Position numbers and translations under genes: made by a program. Below the pieces are notes generated by a model. It ran no database searches. It saw only the letters and a program-made list of their open reading frames with translations, and was not told where the DNA came from. Of a stretch of 64,000 nucleotides of DNA, positions 12,900 through 25,885 are shown in pieces. Source of the DNA: Nomia melanderi. Its lineage: Eukaryota; Arthropoda; Insecta; Hymenoptera; Halictidae. Every line of letters starts with the position of its first letter. Position 1 is the first letter of the stretch. The DNA lies in assembly GCF_051020985.1 (NCBI RefSeq), contig NW_027475133.1:3534001-3598000 (forward strand), read 5' to 3'.

Positions 12900-13620
12900 T
12901 TAGAGATAGCGCAATAAGCCAAAGTGAATTATCTGCAGGAGGCCCTGGCGCATGAATCTGTGCAGCGGGAACGTCCTCGGACCTCCAGGGGCCGAGACAA
13001 CCACCGTCTCAAGGGGCCGGACACTCAGGGTCAGGGTAAAATCCAATATGTATCTGGTGATATCTCGGGTGCTATTACAGATAGCGCAATAAATCAAAGT
13101 GCATTATCTGTAGGTGGCCCTGTCGCATGAATCTGTGCAGCGGGAACGACCTCGGACCACCAGGGGCCGAAAAAACCACAGTCTCATGGGGCCGGACTCT
13201 CACGGTCAGGGTAAAATCCAATATATATCTGGTGATATCTCGGGTGCTATTACAGATAGCGCAATAAATCAAAGTGCATTGTCTGTAGGAGGCCCTGGCG
13301 CATGAATCTGTGCAGAGGGAACGACCTCGGACCACCAGGGGCCGAGAAAACGACCGTCTCATGGGGCCGGACACTCAGGGTCAGGGGAAAATCCAATATA
13401 GATCTGGTGATATCTCGGGTGCTATTAGAGATAGCGCGATAAATCAAAGTGAATTATCTGCAGGAGGCCCTGGCGCATGCATCTGTGGCAGCGGGAACGA
13501 CCTCGGATCACCAGGAGCCGAGAAAACCACCGTCTCATGGGGCCGGGCACTCAGGGTCTGGGGAAAATCCAATATATATCTGGTGATATCTCGGGTTATA
13601 TTACAGATAGCACAATAAAT
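12300..13620 (+). repeat. Segment repeated at about 21.65-22.9 kb
   Basis: It matches the later segment at offset about 9,274 bp (53 monomers minus 1 bp). Shared markers are CTCAAGGGGCCGG with CCAATATGTATC, GGTGGCCCTGTCGCAT against GGTGGACCTGTCGCAT, GGACTCTCACGGTCAGGGT and a one-base insertion in CATCTGTGGCAGCGGG (near 13,480 and 22,753). The shared one-base insertion is good evidence of common descent. Confidence 0.78.
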
Positions 13621-14135
13621 CAAAGTGAATTATCTGCAGGAGGCCCTGGCCCATGCATCTGTGCAGCGGGAACGACCTCGGACCACCAGGGGCCGAGAAA
13701 ACCACCGTCTCATGGGGCCGGACACTCAGGGTCAGGGAAAAATGCAATATATATCTGGTGATATGTCGGGTGCTATTACAGATAGCACAATAAATCAAAG
13801 TGGATTGTCTGGACGAGGCCCTGGCGCATGAATCTGGGCAGCGGGAACGACCTCGGACCACCAGGGGCCGAGAAAACCACAGTCTCATGGGGCCGGACAC
13901 TCAGGGTCAGGGGAAAATCCAATATATATCTGGTGATATCTCGGGTGCTATTAGAGATAGGGCAATAAACCAAAGTGAATTATCTGCAGCAGGCCCTGGC
14001 GCATGAATCTGTGCAACGGGAACGACCTCGCACCACCAGGGGCCGAGAAAACCACAGTCTCATGGGGCCGGACACTCAGGGTCAGGGGAAAATCCAATAT
14101 ATATCTGGTGATATCTCGGGTGCTATTACAGATAG
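13575..14135 (+). repeat. Segment repeated at 19,175-19,735
   Basis: About 560 bp shared at offset exactly 5,600 bp (32 monomers). Shared variants are GGGTTATATTACAG with GATAGCACAATAAATC, GGCCCATGCATCTGTG, AAATGCAATATATATC, GATATGTCGGG, GGATTGTCTGGACGAGG and GATAGGGCAATAAACC. Differences include CAGCGGG against CACCGGG and CCACCAGG against CCACAAGG. The later copy abuts the end of the 11-mer duplication. Confidence 0.8.
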
Positions 14136-15339
14136 AGCAATAAATCAAAGTGCATTGTCTGTAGGAGGCCCTGGTGCATGAATCTCTGCAGCGGGAACAA
14201 CCTCGGACCACCAGGGGCCGAGAAAACCACCGTCTCATGGGGCCGGACACTCAGGGTCAGGGAAAAATGCTATATATATCTGGTGATATGTCGGGTGCTA
14301 TTACAGATAGCGCAAAAAATCAAAGTGCATTGTCTGGAGGAGGCCCTGGCGCATGTATCTGGGCAGCGGGAACGACCTCGAACCACCAGGGGCCGAGAAA
14401 ACCACAGTCTCATGGGGCCGGACACTCAGGGTCAGGGGAAAATCCAATATATATCTGGTGATATCTCGGGTGCTATTAGATACAGCGCAATAAACCAAAG
14501 TGAATTATCTGCAGGAGGCCCTGGCGCATGAATCTGGGCAGCGGGAACGACCTCGGACCACCAGGGGCCGAGAAAACCACAGTCTAATGGGGCCGGACAC
14601 TCAGGGTCAGGGGAAAATCCAATATATATGTGGTGATATCTCGGGTGCTATTAGAGATAGCGCAATAAACCAAAGTGAATTATCTGCAGGAGGCCCTGCC
14701 GCATGCATCTGTGCAGCGGGAACGACCTCGGAACACCAGGGGCCGAGAAAACCACCGTCTCATGGGGCCGGACACTCAGGGTCAGGGAAAAATCCAATAT
14801 ATATCTGGTGATATCTCGGGTTATATTACAGATAGCACAATAAATCAAAGTGCATTGTCTGTAGGAGGCCCTGGCGCATGAATCTGTGCAGAGGGAACGA
14901 CCTCGGACCACCAGGGGCCGAGAAAACTACCGTCTCATGGCGCCGGACACTCAGGGTCAGGGGAAAATCCAATATATATCTGGTGATATCTCGGGTGCTA
15001 TTACAGATAGCGCAATAAATCAAAGTGAATTATCTGCAGGAGGCCCTGGCGCATGAATCTGTGCAGCGGGAACGACCTCGGACCACCAGGGGCCGAGAAA
15101 ACCACAGTCTCATGGAGCCGGACACTCAGGGTCAGGGGAAAATCCAATATATATCTGGTGATATCTCGGGTGCTATTACAGATAGCGCAATAAACCAAAG
15201 TGAATTATCTGCAGGAGGCCCTGGCGCATGAATCTGTGCAGCGGGAACGACCTCGGACCACCAGGGGCCGAGAAAACCACAGTCTCATGGAGCCGGACAC
15301 TCAGGGTCAGGGGAAAATCCAATATATATCTGGTGATAT

Positions 15340-17264
15340 CTCGGGTGCTATTACAGATAGCGCAATAAATCAAAGTGAATTATCTGCAGGAGGCCCTGGC
15401 GCATGAATCTGTGCAGCGGGAACGACCTCGGACCACCAGGGGCCGAGAAAACCACAGTCACATGGGGCCGGTCACTCAGGGTCAGGGGAAAATCCAATAT
15501 ATATCTGGTGATATCTCGGGTGCTATTAGATACAGCGCAATAAACCAAATTGAATTATCTGCAGGAGGCCCTGGCGCATGAATCTGGGCAGCGGGAACGA
15601 CCTCGGACCACCAGGGGCCGAGAAAACCACAGTCTAGTGGGGACGGACACTCAGGGTCTGGGGAAAATCCAATATGTATCTGCTGATATCTCGGGTGCTA
15701 TTAGAGATAGCGTAACAAACCAAAGTGCATTGTCTGTAGGAGGCCCTGGCGCATGAATCTGTGCAGCGGGAACGACCTCTGACCACAAGAGGCCGAGAAA
15801 ACCACCGTCTCATGGGGCCGGACACTCAGGGTCGAGGAAAAATCCAATATATATCTGGTGATATCTCGGGTGCTATTACAGATAGCGCGATAAATCAAAG
15901 TGCATTGTCTGTAGGAGGCACTGGCGAATGAGTCTGTGCAGCAGGAACGACCTCGAACCACCAGGGGCCGAGAAAATTACAGATATTCGGAATCCGTCAC
16001 CCAAGGTCATGTGAAAATCCAGCATATATCTGGTGATATTTCGGGTGCTATTATAGATAGCGCAATACACCAAAGTGAATTATCTGCAGGAGGCCCTGGC
16101 GCATGAATCTGTGCAGCGGGAACGACCTCGGGCCACCAGGGGCTGAGAAAACGACCGTCTCATGGGGCCGGACACTCAGGGTCAGTGAAAAATCCAGTAT
16201 ATATCTGGTGATATCTCGGGTGCTATTAGAGATAGCGCAATAAACCAAAGTGAATTATCTGCAGGAGGCGCTGGCGCATGAATCTGTGCAGCGGGAACGT
16301 CCTCGGACCTCCAGGGGCCGAGACAACCACAGTCTCATGGGGCCGGACACTCAGGGTCAGGGGAAAATCCAATATATATCTGGTGATGTCTCGGGTGCTA
16401 TTACAGATAGCGCAATAAATCAAAGTGCATTGTCTGTAGGAGGCCCTGGCGCATGAATCTGTGCAGCGGGAACGACCTCGGACCATCAGGGGCCGAAAAA
16501 ACCACAGTCTCATGGGGCCGGACACTCATGGTCAGGGTAAAATCCAATATATATCTGGTGATATCTCGGGTGCTATTACAGATAGCGCAATAAATCAAAG
16601 TGCATTGTCTGTAGGAGGCCCTGGCGCATGAATCTGTGCAGCGGGAACGACCTCTGACCACAAGAGGCCGAGAAAACCACCGTCTCAAGGGGCCGGGCAC
16701 TCAGGGTCTGGGGAAAATCCAATATATATCTGGTGATATCTCGGGTGCTATTAGAGATAGCGTAATAAACCAAAGTGCATTGTCTGTAGGAGGCCCTGGC
16801 GCATGAATCTGTGCAGCGGGAACGACCTCGGACCACCAGGGGCCGAGAAAACTACAGTCTCATGCGGCCGGACACTCAGGGTCTGGGGAAAATCCAATAT
16901 ATATCTGATGATATCTCGGGTCCTATTACAGATAGCGAAATAAATCAAAGTGCATTGTCTGTAGGAGGCCCTGGCGCATGAATCTGTGCAGCGGGAACGA
17001 CCTCGGACCACCAGGGGACGAGGAAACCACAGTCTCATGGGGCCGGACACTCAGGGTCAGGGAAAAATCCAATATATATCTGGTGATATCTTGGGTGCTA
17101 TTAGCGATAGCGTAATAAACCAAAGTGAATTATCTGCAGGAGGCCCTGGCGCAAGAATCTGTGCAGCGGGAACGACCTCGGACCACCAGGGGCCGAGACA
17201 ACAACCGTCTCATGGGGCCGGACACTCAGGGTCAGGGAAAAATCCAATATATATCTGGTGATAT
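15340..17264 (+). repeat. 11-mer higher-order repeat, copy 1 (1,925 bp)
   Basis: Eleven monomers recur at offset exactly 1,925 bp, with only a few differences seen by eye. One is GGGGACGGACAC near 15,640 against GGGGCCGGACAC in copy 2; another is ATCTGATGATATC near 16,905 against ATCTGGTGATATC. The unit contains one D-patch monomer, two CCTCTGACCACAAGAGG monomers and a CTCATGCGGCCGG monomer. Break points are placed within one monomer. Confidence 0.9.
15971..16060 (+). repeat. D-patch variant monomer 1 (diverged core)
   Basis: Across about 56 bp starting at AGAAAATTAC, I count 19 differences from consensus with no change of length; the centre reads AGATATTCGGAATCCGTCAC. Milder linked changes flank it: GGCGAATGAGTC and CAGCAGGAACGACC upstream, GATATTTCGGG and ATTATAGATAG downstream. 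The rest of the monomer is ordinary. It is not an insertion, because register is kept. Confidence 0.9.
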
Positions 17265-19189
17265 CTCGGGTGCTATTACAGATAGCGCAATAAATCAAAG
17301 TGAATTATCTGCAGGAGGCCCTGGCGCATGAATCTGTGCAGCGGGAACGACCTCGGACCACCAGGGGCCGAGAAAACCACAGTCACATGGGGCCGGTCAC
17401 TCAGGGTCAGGGGAAAATCCAATATATATCTGGTGATATCTCGGGTGCTATTAGATACAGCGCAATAAACCAAATTGAATTATCTGCAGGAGGCCCTGGC
17501 GCATGAATCTGGGCAGCGGGAACGACCTCGGACCACCAGGGGCCGAGAAAACCACAGTCTAGTGGGGCCGGACACTCAGGGTCTGGGGAAAATCCAATAT
17601 GTATCTGCTGATATCTCGGGTGCTATTAGAGATAGCGTAACAAACCAAAGTGCATTGTCTGTAGGAGGCCCTGGCGCATGAATCTGTGCAGCGGGAACGA
17701 CCTCTGACCACAAGAGGCCGAGAAAACCACCGTCTCATGGGGCCGGACACTCAGGGTCGAGGAAAAATCCAATATATATCTGGTGATATCTCGGGTGCTA
17801 TTACAGATAGCGCGATAAATCAAAGTGCATTGTCTGTAGGAGGCACTGGCGAATGAGTCTGTGCAGCAGGAACGACCTCGAACCACCAGGGGCCGAGAAA
17901 ATTACAGATATTCGGAATCCGTCACCCAAGGTCATGTGAAAATCCAGCATATATCTGGTGATATTTCGGGTGCTATTATAGATAGCGCAATACACCAAAG
18001 TGAATTATCTGCAGGAGGCCCTGGCGCATGAATCTGTGCAGCGGGAACGACCTCGGGCCACCAGGGGCTGAGAAAACGACCGTCTCATGGGGCCGGACAC
18101 TCAGGGTCAGTGAAAAATCCAGTATATATCTGGTGATATCTCGGGTGCTATTAGAGATAGCGCAATAAACCAAAGTGAATTATCTGCAGGAGGCGCTGGC
18201 GCATGAATCTGTGCAGCGGGAACGTCCTCGGACCTCCAGGGGCCGAGACAACCACAGTCTCATGGGGCCGGACACTCAGGGTCAGGGGAAAATCCAATAT
18301 ATATCTGGTGATGTCTCGGGTGCTATTACAGATAGCGCAATAAATCAAAGTGCATTGTCTGTAGGAGGCCCTGGCGCATGAATCTGTGCAGCGGGAACGA
18401 CCTCGGACCATCAGGGGCCGAAAAAACCACAGTCTCATGGGGCCGGACACTCATGGTCAGGGTAAAATCCAATATATATCTGGTGATATCTCGGGTGCTA
18501 TTACAGATAGCGCAATAAATCAAAGTGCATTGTCTGTAGGAGGCCCTGGCGCATGAATCTGTGCAGCGGGAACGACCTCTGACCACAAGAGGCCGAGAAA
18601 ACCACCGTCTCAAGGGGCCGGGCACTCAGGGTCTGGGGAAAATCCAATATATATCTGGTGATATCTCGGGTGCTATTAGAGATAGCGTAATAAACCAAAG
18701 TGCATTGTCTGTAGGAGGCCCTGGCGCATGAATCTGTGCAGCGGGAACGACCTCGGACCACCAGGGGCCGAGAAAACTACAGTCTCATGCGGCCGGACAC
18801 TCAGGGTCTGGGGAAAATCCAATATATATCTGGTGATATCTCGGGTCCTATTACAGATAGCGAAATAAATCAAAGTGCATTGTCTGTAGGAGGCCCTGGC
18901 GCATGAATCTGTGCAGCGGGAACGACCTCGGACCACCAGGGGACGAGGAAACCACAGTCTCATGGGGCCGGACACTCAGGGTCAGGGAAAAATCCAATAT
19001 ATATCTGGTGATATCTTGGGTGCTATTAGCGATAGCGTAATAAACCAAAGTGAATTATCTGCAGGAGGCCCTGGCGCAAGAATCTGTGCAGCGGGAACGA
19101 CCTCGGACCACCAGGGGCCGAGACAACAACCGTCTCATGGGGCCGGACACTCAGGGTCAGGGAAAAATCCAATATATATCTGGTGATAT
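17265..19189 (+). repeat. 11-mer higher-order repeat, copy 2 (1,925 bp)
   Basis: Immediate tandem copy of the preceding 1,925 bp. It ends near 19,189, where CTCGGGTGCTATTACAG gives way to CTCGGGTTATATTACAG and a copy of the 13.6-kb segment begins. Only two copies exist here, but parts of the unit (D-patch monomer with its CCTCTGACCACAAGAGG neighbour) recur separately near 20.1, 29.8, 41.0 and 56.8 kb. Confidence 0.9.
17896..17985 (+). repeat. D-patch variant monomer 2
   Basis: Copy of the first D patch at offset 1,925 bp, inside the second 11-mer unit. Confidence 0.9.
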
Positions 19190-19735
19190 CTCGGGTTATA
19201 TTACAGATAGCACAATAAATCAAAGTGAATTATCTGCAGGAGGCCCTGGCCCATGCATCTGTGCACCGGGAACGACCTCGGACCACCAGGGGCCGAGAAA
19301 ACCACCGTCTCATGGGGCCGGACACTCAGGGTCAGGGAAAAATGCAATATATATCTGGTGATATGTCGGGTGCTATTACAGATAGCACAATAAATCAAAG
19401 TGGATTGTCTGGACGAGGCCCTGGCGCATGAATCTGGGCAGCGGGAACGACCTCGGACCACAAGGGGCCGAGAAAACCACAGTCTCATGGGGCCGGACAC
19501 TCAGGGTCAGGGGAAAATCCAATATATATCTGGTGATATCTCGGGTGCTATTAGAGATAGGGCAATAAACCGAAGTGAATTATCTGCAGCAGGCCCTGGC
19601 GCATGAATCTGTGCAACGGGAACGACCTCGCACCACCAGGGGCCGAGAAAACCACAGTCTCATGGGGCCGGACACTCAGGGTCAGGGGAAAATCCAATAT
19701 ATATCTGGTGATATCTCGGGTGCTATTACAGATAG
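19175..19735 (+). repeat. Second copy of the 13.6-kb segment
   Basis: Matches 13,575-14,135 at offset 5,600 bp. It ends inside a monomer where the earlier copy has GATAGAGCAATAAATC and this one has GATAGCGCAATAAATC. It then joins the GCCCTTGCGAATGAATCTG module that recurs near 23.4, 29.4, 40.6 and 56.4 kb. Confidence 0.8.
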
Positions 19736-20279
19736 CGCAATAAATCAAAGTGCATTGTCTGCAGGAGGCCCTTGCGAATGAATCTGTTCAGCGGGAACGA
19801 CCTCGGATCACCAGGGGCCGAGAAAACCACCGACACATGGGGCCGGACACTCAGGGTCGAGGAAAAATCCAATATATATCTGGTGATATCTCGGGTGCTA
19901 TTAGAGATAGCGCGATAAATCAAAGTGAATTATCTGCAGGAGGCCCTGGCGCATGCATCTGTGCAGCGGGAACGACCTCGGACCACCAGGGGCCGAGAAA
20001 ATCACCGTCTCATGGGGACGGGCACTCAGGGTCTGGGGAAAATCCAATATGTATCTGCTGATATCTCGGGTGCTATTAGAGATAGCGTAACAAACCAAAG
20101 TGCATTGTCTGTAGGAGGCCCTGGCGCATGAATCTGTGCAGCGGGAACGACCTCTGACCACAAGAGGCCGAGAAAACCACCGTCTCATGGGGCCGGACAC
20201 TCAGGGTCGAGGAAAAATCCAATATATATCTGGTGATATCTCGGGTGCTATTACAGATAGCGCGATAAATCAAAGTGCA

Positions 20280-22000
20280 TTGTCTGTAGGAGGCACTGGC
20301 GAATGAGTCTGTGCAGCAGGAACGACCTCGAACCACCAGGGGCCGAGAAAATTACAGATATTCGGAATCCGTCACACAAGGTCATGTGAAAATCCAGCAT
20401 ATATCTGGTGATATTTCGGGTGCTATTATAGATAGCGCAATAAACCAAAGTGAATTATCTGCAGTAGGCCCTGGCGCATGCATCTGTGCAGCGGGAACGA
20501 CCTCGGACAACCAGGGGCCGAGAAAGCCACAGACTCATGGGGCTGGACACTCAGGGTTAGGGAAAAATCCAATATATATCTGGTGATATCTCGGGTGCTA
20601 TTACAGATAGTACAATAAATCAAAGTGCACTGTCTGTAGGAGGCCCTGGCGCATGAATCTGTGCAGCGGGAACGACCTCGGACCACCAGGGGCCGAGAAA
20701 ACCACCGTCTCATGGGGACGGACACTCAGGGTCTGGCGAAAATCCACTATATATCTGGTGATATCTCGGGTGCTATTAGAGATAGCGCAATAAACCAACT
20801 GCATTGTCTGTAGGAGGCCCTGGCGCATGAATCTGTGCAGCGGGAGCGACCTCTGACCACAAGGGGCCGAGAAAACCACAGTCTCATGGGGCCGGACACT
20901 CAGGGTCAGGGGAAAATCCAGTATATATCTGGTGATATCTCGGGTGCTATTAGAGATAGCGCAATAAACCAAAGTGAATTATCTGCAGGAAGCCCTGGCG
21001 CATGAATCTGTGCAGCGGGAACGACCTCGGACCACCAGGGGCCGAAAAAACCACAGTCTCATGGGGCCGGACACTCATGGTCAGGGTAAAATCCAATATA
21101 TATCTGGTGATATCTCGGGTGCTATTACAGATAGCGCAATAAATCAAAGTGCATAGTCTGTAGGAGGCCCCGGCGCATGAATCTGTGCAGCGGGAACGAC
21201 CTCGGACGACCAGGGGCCTTGAAAACCACAGTCTCATGGGGCCGGACACTCAGGGTCAGGGGAAAATCCAATTTATATCTGGTGATATCTCGGGTGCTAT
21301 TAGAGATAGCGCAATAAATCAATGTGCATTGTTTGTAGGAGACCCTGGCGCATGAATCTGTGCAGCGGGAACGACCTCGGACCACCACGGGCCGAGAAAA
21401 CGACCGTCTCATGGGGCCGGACGCTCAGGGTCAGTGAAAAATCCAATATATATCTGGTGATATCTCGGGTGCTATTACAGATAGCGCAATAAATCAAAGT
21501 GCAATGTCTGTAGGAGGCCCTGGCGCATGAATCTGTGCAGCGGGAACGACCTCGGGCCACAGGGGCCCAGAAAACCACAGTCTCATGTGGCCGGACACTC
21601 AGGGTCAGGGAAAAATCCATTATATATCTGGTGATATATCGGGTGCCATTAGAGATAGCTCGATAAATCAAAGTGCATTGTCTGCAGGAGGCCCTGACGC
21701 ATGAACCTGTGCAGCGGGAACGACCTCGGACCACCAGGGGCCGATAAAACCACCGTCTCATGGGGCCGGACACTCAGGGTCAGGGGAAAATCCAATATAT
21801 ATCTGGTGATATCTCGGGTGCTATTACAGATAGCGCAATAAACCAAGGTGAATTATCTGCAGGAGGCCCTGGCGCATGAATCTGTGCAGCGGGAACGACC
21901 TCGGGCCACCAGGGGCTGAGAAAACGACCGTCTCATGGGGCCGGACACTCAGGGTCAGTGAAAAATCCAGTATATATCTGGTGATATCTCGGGTGCTATT
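20280..22000 (+). repeat. Segment related to 24.65-26.55 kb, copy 1
   Basis: It runs from the D-patch monomer through AGGGTTAGGG, CTCTGTCTG-type and CATAGTCTGTAGG monomers to the GATAAAACCACCG monomer, and matches the later copy in order. The first half is at offset 4,374 bp and the last part at 4,561 bp. The offset change reflects gain and loss of whole monomers plus two 5-bp insertions in the later copy. Two one-base losses here (AAACCAACTGC near 20,795 and CGGGCCACAGGGG near 21,555) make monomers 174 bp long. Confidence 0.72.
20346..20435 (+). repeat. D-patch variant monomer 3
   Basis: Same core with a private change, GTCACACAAGG instead of GTCACCCAAGG. It follows the CCTCTGACCACAAGAGG monomer, as at 15.8 and 17.7 kb. 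Confidence 0.9.
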
Positions 22001-24719
22001 ACAGATAGCGGAATAAATCAAAGTGCATTGTCTGTAGGAGGCCCTGACGCATGAATCTGTGCAGCGGGAACGACCTCGGACCACCAGGGGCCGAGAAAAC
22101 CACAGTCTCATGGGGCCGGACACTCAGGGTCAGGGGAAAATCCAGTATATATCTGGTGATATCTCGGGTGCTATTAGAGATAGCGCAATAAGCCAAAGTG
22201 AATTATCTGCAGGAGGCCCTGGCGCATGAATCTGTGCAGCGGGAACGTCCTCGGACCTCCAGGGGCCGAGACGACCACCGTCTCAAGGGGCCGGACACTC
22301 AGGGTCAGGGTAAAATCCAATATGTATCTGGTGATATCTCAGGTGCTATTACAGATAGCGCAATAAATCAAAGTGCATTATCTGTAGGTGGACCTGTCGC
22401 ATAAATCTGTGCAGCGGGAACGACCTCGGACCACCAGGGGCCGAAAAAACCACAGTCTCATGGGGCCGGACTCTCACGGTCAGGGTAAACTCCAATATAT
22501 ATCTGGTGATATCTCGGGTGCTATTACAGATAGCGCAATAAATCAAAGTGCATTGTCTGTAGGAGGCCCTGGCGCATGAATCTGTGCAGTGGGAACGACC
22601 TCGGACCACCAGGGGCCGAGAAAACGACCGTCTCATGGGGCCGTACACTCAGGGTCAGGGGAAAATCCAATATAGATCTGGTGATATCTCGGGGGCTATT
22701 AGAGATAGCGCGATAAATCAAGGTGAATTATCTGCAGTAGGCCCTGGCGCATGCATCTGTGGCAGCGGGAACGACCTCGGATCACCAGGGGCCGAGAAAA
22801 CCACCGTCTCATGGGGCCGGGCACTCAGGGTCTGGGGAAAATCCAATATATATCTGGTGATATCTCGGGTTATATTACAGATAGCACAATAAATCAACGT
22901 GCATTGTCTGTAGGAGGCCCTGGCGCATGAATCTGAGCAGCGGGAACGACCTCGGACCACCAGGGGCCGAGACAACCACCGTCTCATGGGGCCGGGCACT
23001 CAGGGTCAGGGGAAAATCCAATATATATCTGGTGATATCTCGGGTGCTATTACAGATAGCACAATAAATCAAAGTGCATTGTCTGTAGGAGGCCCTGGCG
23101 CATGAATCTGTGCAGAGGGAACGACCTCGGACCACCAGGGGCCGAGAAAACCACCGTCTCATGGCGCCGGACACTCAGGGTCAGGGGAAAATCCAATATA
23201 TATCTGGTGATATCTCGGGTGCTATTACAGATAGCGCAATAAATCAAAGTGAATTATCTGCAGGAGGCCCTGGCGCATGAATCTGTGCAGCGGGAACGAC
23301 CTCGGACCACCAGGGGCCGAGAAAACCACAGTCTCATGGAGCCGGACACTCAGGGTCAGGAGAAAATCCAATATATATCTGGTGATATCTCGGGTGCTAT
23401 TACAGATAGCGCAATAAACCAAAGTGCATTGTCTGCAGGAGGCCCTTGCGAATGAATCTGTTCAGCGGGAACGACCTCGGATCACCAGGGGCCGAGAAAA
23501 CCACCGACACATGGGGCCGGACACTCAGGGTCGAGGAAAAATCCAATATATATCTGGTGATATCTCGGGTGCTATTAGAGATAGCGTAATAAACCAAAGT
23601 GCATTGTCTGTAGGAGGCCCTGGCGCATGAATCTGTGCAGCGGGAACGACCTCGGACCACCAGGGTCCGAAAAAACCACAGTCTCATGGGGCCGGACTCT
23701 CACGGTCAGGGTAAAATCCAATATATATCTGGTGATATCTCGGGTGCTATTAGAGATAGCGCAATAAATCAAAGTGCATTGTCTGTACGATGCCCTGGCG
23801 CATGAATCTGTGCAGCGGGAACGACCTCGGAACACCAGGGGCCGAGAAAACCACCGTCTCATGGGGCAGGACACTCAGGGTCAGTGAAAAATCCAATATA
23901 TATCTGCTGATATCTCGGGTGCTGTTACAGATAGCGCAATAAATCAAAGTGCATTGTCTGTAGGAGACCCTGGCGCATGAACCTGTGCAGCGGGAACGTT
24001 CTCGGACCTCCAGGGACCGAGAAAACCACAGTCTCATGGGGCCGGACACTCAAGGTCAGGGGAAAATCCAATATATATGTGGTGATATCTCGGGTGCTAT
24101 TACAGATAGCGCAATAAATCAAAGTGCATTGTCTGTAGGAGACCCTGGCGCATGAACCTGTCCAGCGGGAACGACCTCGGACCACCAGGGGCCGAGAAAA
24201 CCACCGTCTCATGGGGCCGGACACTCTGGGTCAGCGAAAAATCCAATATATATCTGGTGATATCTCGGGTGCTATTACAGATAGCGCAATAAATCAAAGT
24301 GCATTGTCTGTAGGAGGCCCTGGCGCATGACTCTGTGCAGCGGGAACGACCTCGGACCACCAGGGGCCGAGAAAACTACAGTCTCATGCGGCCGGACACT
24401 CAGGGTCTGGGGAAAATCCAATATATATCTGGTGATATCTCGGGTCCTATTACAGATAGCGAAATAAACCAAAGTGCATTGTCTGTAGGAGGCCCTGGCG
24501 CATGAATCTGTGCAGCGGGAACGACCTCTGACCACCAGGGGCCGAAAAAACCACAGTCTCATGGGGCCGGACACTCATGGTCAGGGTAAAATCCAATATA
24601 TATCTGGTGATATCTCGGGTGCTATTACAGATAGCGCGATAAATCAAAGTGCATTGTCTGTAGGAGGCACTGGCGAATGAGTCTGTGCAGCAGGAACGAC
24701 CTCGAACCACCAGGGGCCG

Positions 24720-24809
24720 AGAAAATTACAGATATTCGGAATCCGTCACCCAAGGTCATGTGAAAATCCAGCATATATCTGGTGATATTTCGGGTGCTAT
24801 TATAGATAG
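24720..24809 (+). repeat. D-patch variant monomer 4
   Basis: Same core and upstream GGCGAATGAGTC. The preceding monomer is a hybrid with CCTCTGACCACCAGGGG rather than the full CCTCTGACCACAAGAGG form. Confidence 0.9.
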
Positions 24810-25852
24810 CGCAATAAACCAAAGTGAATTATCTGCAGTAGGCCCTGGCGCATGCATCTGTGCAGCGGGAACGACCTCGGACAACCAGGGGCCGAGACAA
24901 CCACAGTCTCATGGGGCCGGACACTCAGGGTCAGGGGAAAATCCAATATATATCTGGTGATATCTCGGGTGCTATTACAGATAGCGCAATAAATCAAAGT
25001 GCACTGTCTGTAGGAGGCCCTGGCGCATGAATCTGTGCAGCGGGAACGACCTCGGACCACCAGGGGCCGAGAAAACCACCGTCTCATGGGGACGGACACT
25101 CAGGGTCTGGCGAAAATCCACTATATATCTGGTGATATCTCGGGTGCTATTAGAGATAGCGCAATAAACCAAACTGCATTGTCTGTAGGAGGCCCTGGCG
25201 CATGAATCTGTGCAGCGGGAGCGACCTCTGACCACAAGGGGCCGAGAAAACCACCGTCTCATGGGGCCGGACACTCAGGGTCGAGGAAAAATCCAATATA
25301 TATCTGGTGATATCTCGGGTGCTAATAGAGATAGCGCAATAAACCAAAGTGAATTATCTGCAGGAGGCCCTGGCGCATGAATCTGTGCAGCGGGAACGAC
25401 CTCGGACCACCAGGGGCCGAGAAAACGACCGTCTCATGGGGCCGGACACTCAGGGTCAGTGAAAAATCCAATATATATCTGGTGATATCTCGGGTGCTAT
25501 TACAGATAGCGCAATAAATCAAAGTGCATTGTCTGTAGGAGGCCCTGGCGCATGAATCTGTGCAGCGGGAGCGACCTCTGACCACAAGGGGCCGAGAAAA
25601 CCACAGTCTCATGGGGCCGGACACTCAGGGTCAGGGGAAAATCCAGTATATATCTAGTGATATCTCGGGTGCTATTAGAGATAGCGCAATAAACCAAAGT
25701 GAATTATCTGCAGGAGGCCCTGGCGCATGAATCTGTGCAGCGGGAACGACCTCGGACCACCAGGGGCCGAAAAAACCACAGTCTCATGGGGCCGGACACT
25801 CATGGTCAGGGTAAAATCCAATATATATCTGGTGATATCTCGGGTGCTATTA

Positions 25853-25885
25853 CAGATAGCGCAATATAGTAAATCAAAGTGCATA
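25853..25885 (+). repeat. 5-bp insertion in the variable zone
   Basis: The monomer reads GCGCAATATAGTAAATC where the homologous monomer at about 21,131 reads GCGCAATAAATC. The 5 extra bases (a TATAG-type string) lengthen the monomer to 180 bp. Confidence 0.85.

Noticed and set aside
15981..16010. TTCG in the D patch as part of a CENP-B box
   Set aside because: The following bases do not fit the pattern: the required A and CGGG are absent (the sequence continues GAATCCGTCAC). No other match was seen in the consensus on either strand.
15971..16060. D patch as a small transposon or foreign insertion
   Set aside because: Monomer length and register are unchanged, and there is no target-site duplication or terminal inverted repeat. 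It replaces rather than adds sequence.
16905..16911. CTGATGA as part of a hammerhead ribozyme core
   Set aside because: It is a single-copy change from CTGGTGA (the second 11-mer copy has the usual base), and no paired GAAA element with suitable stems surrounds it.
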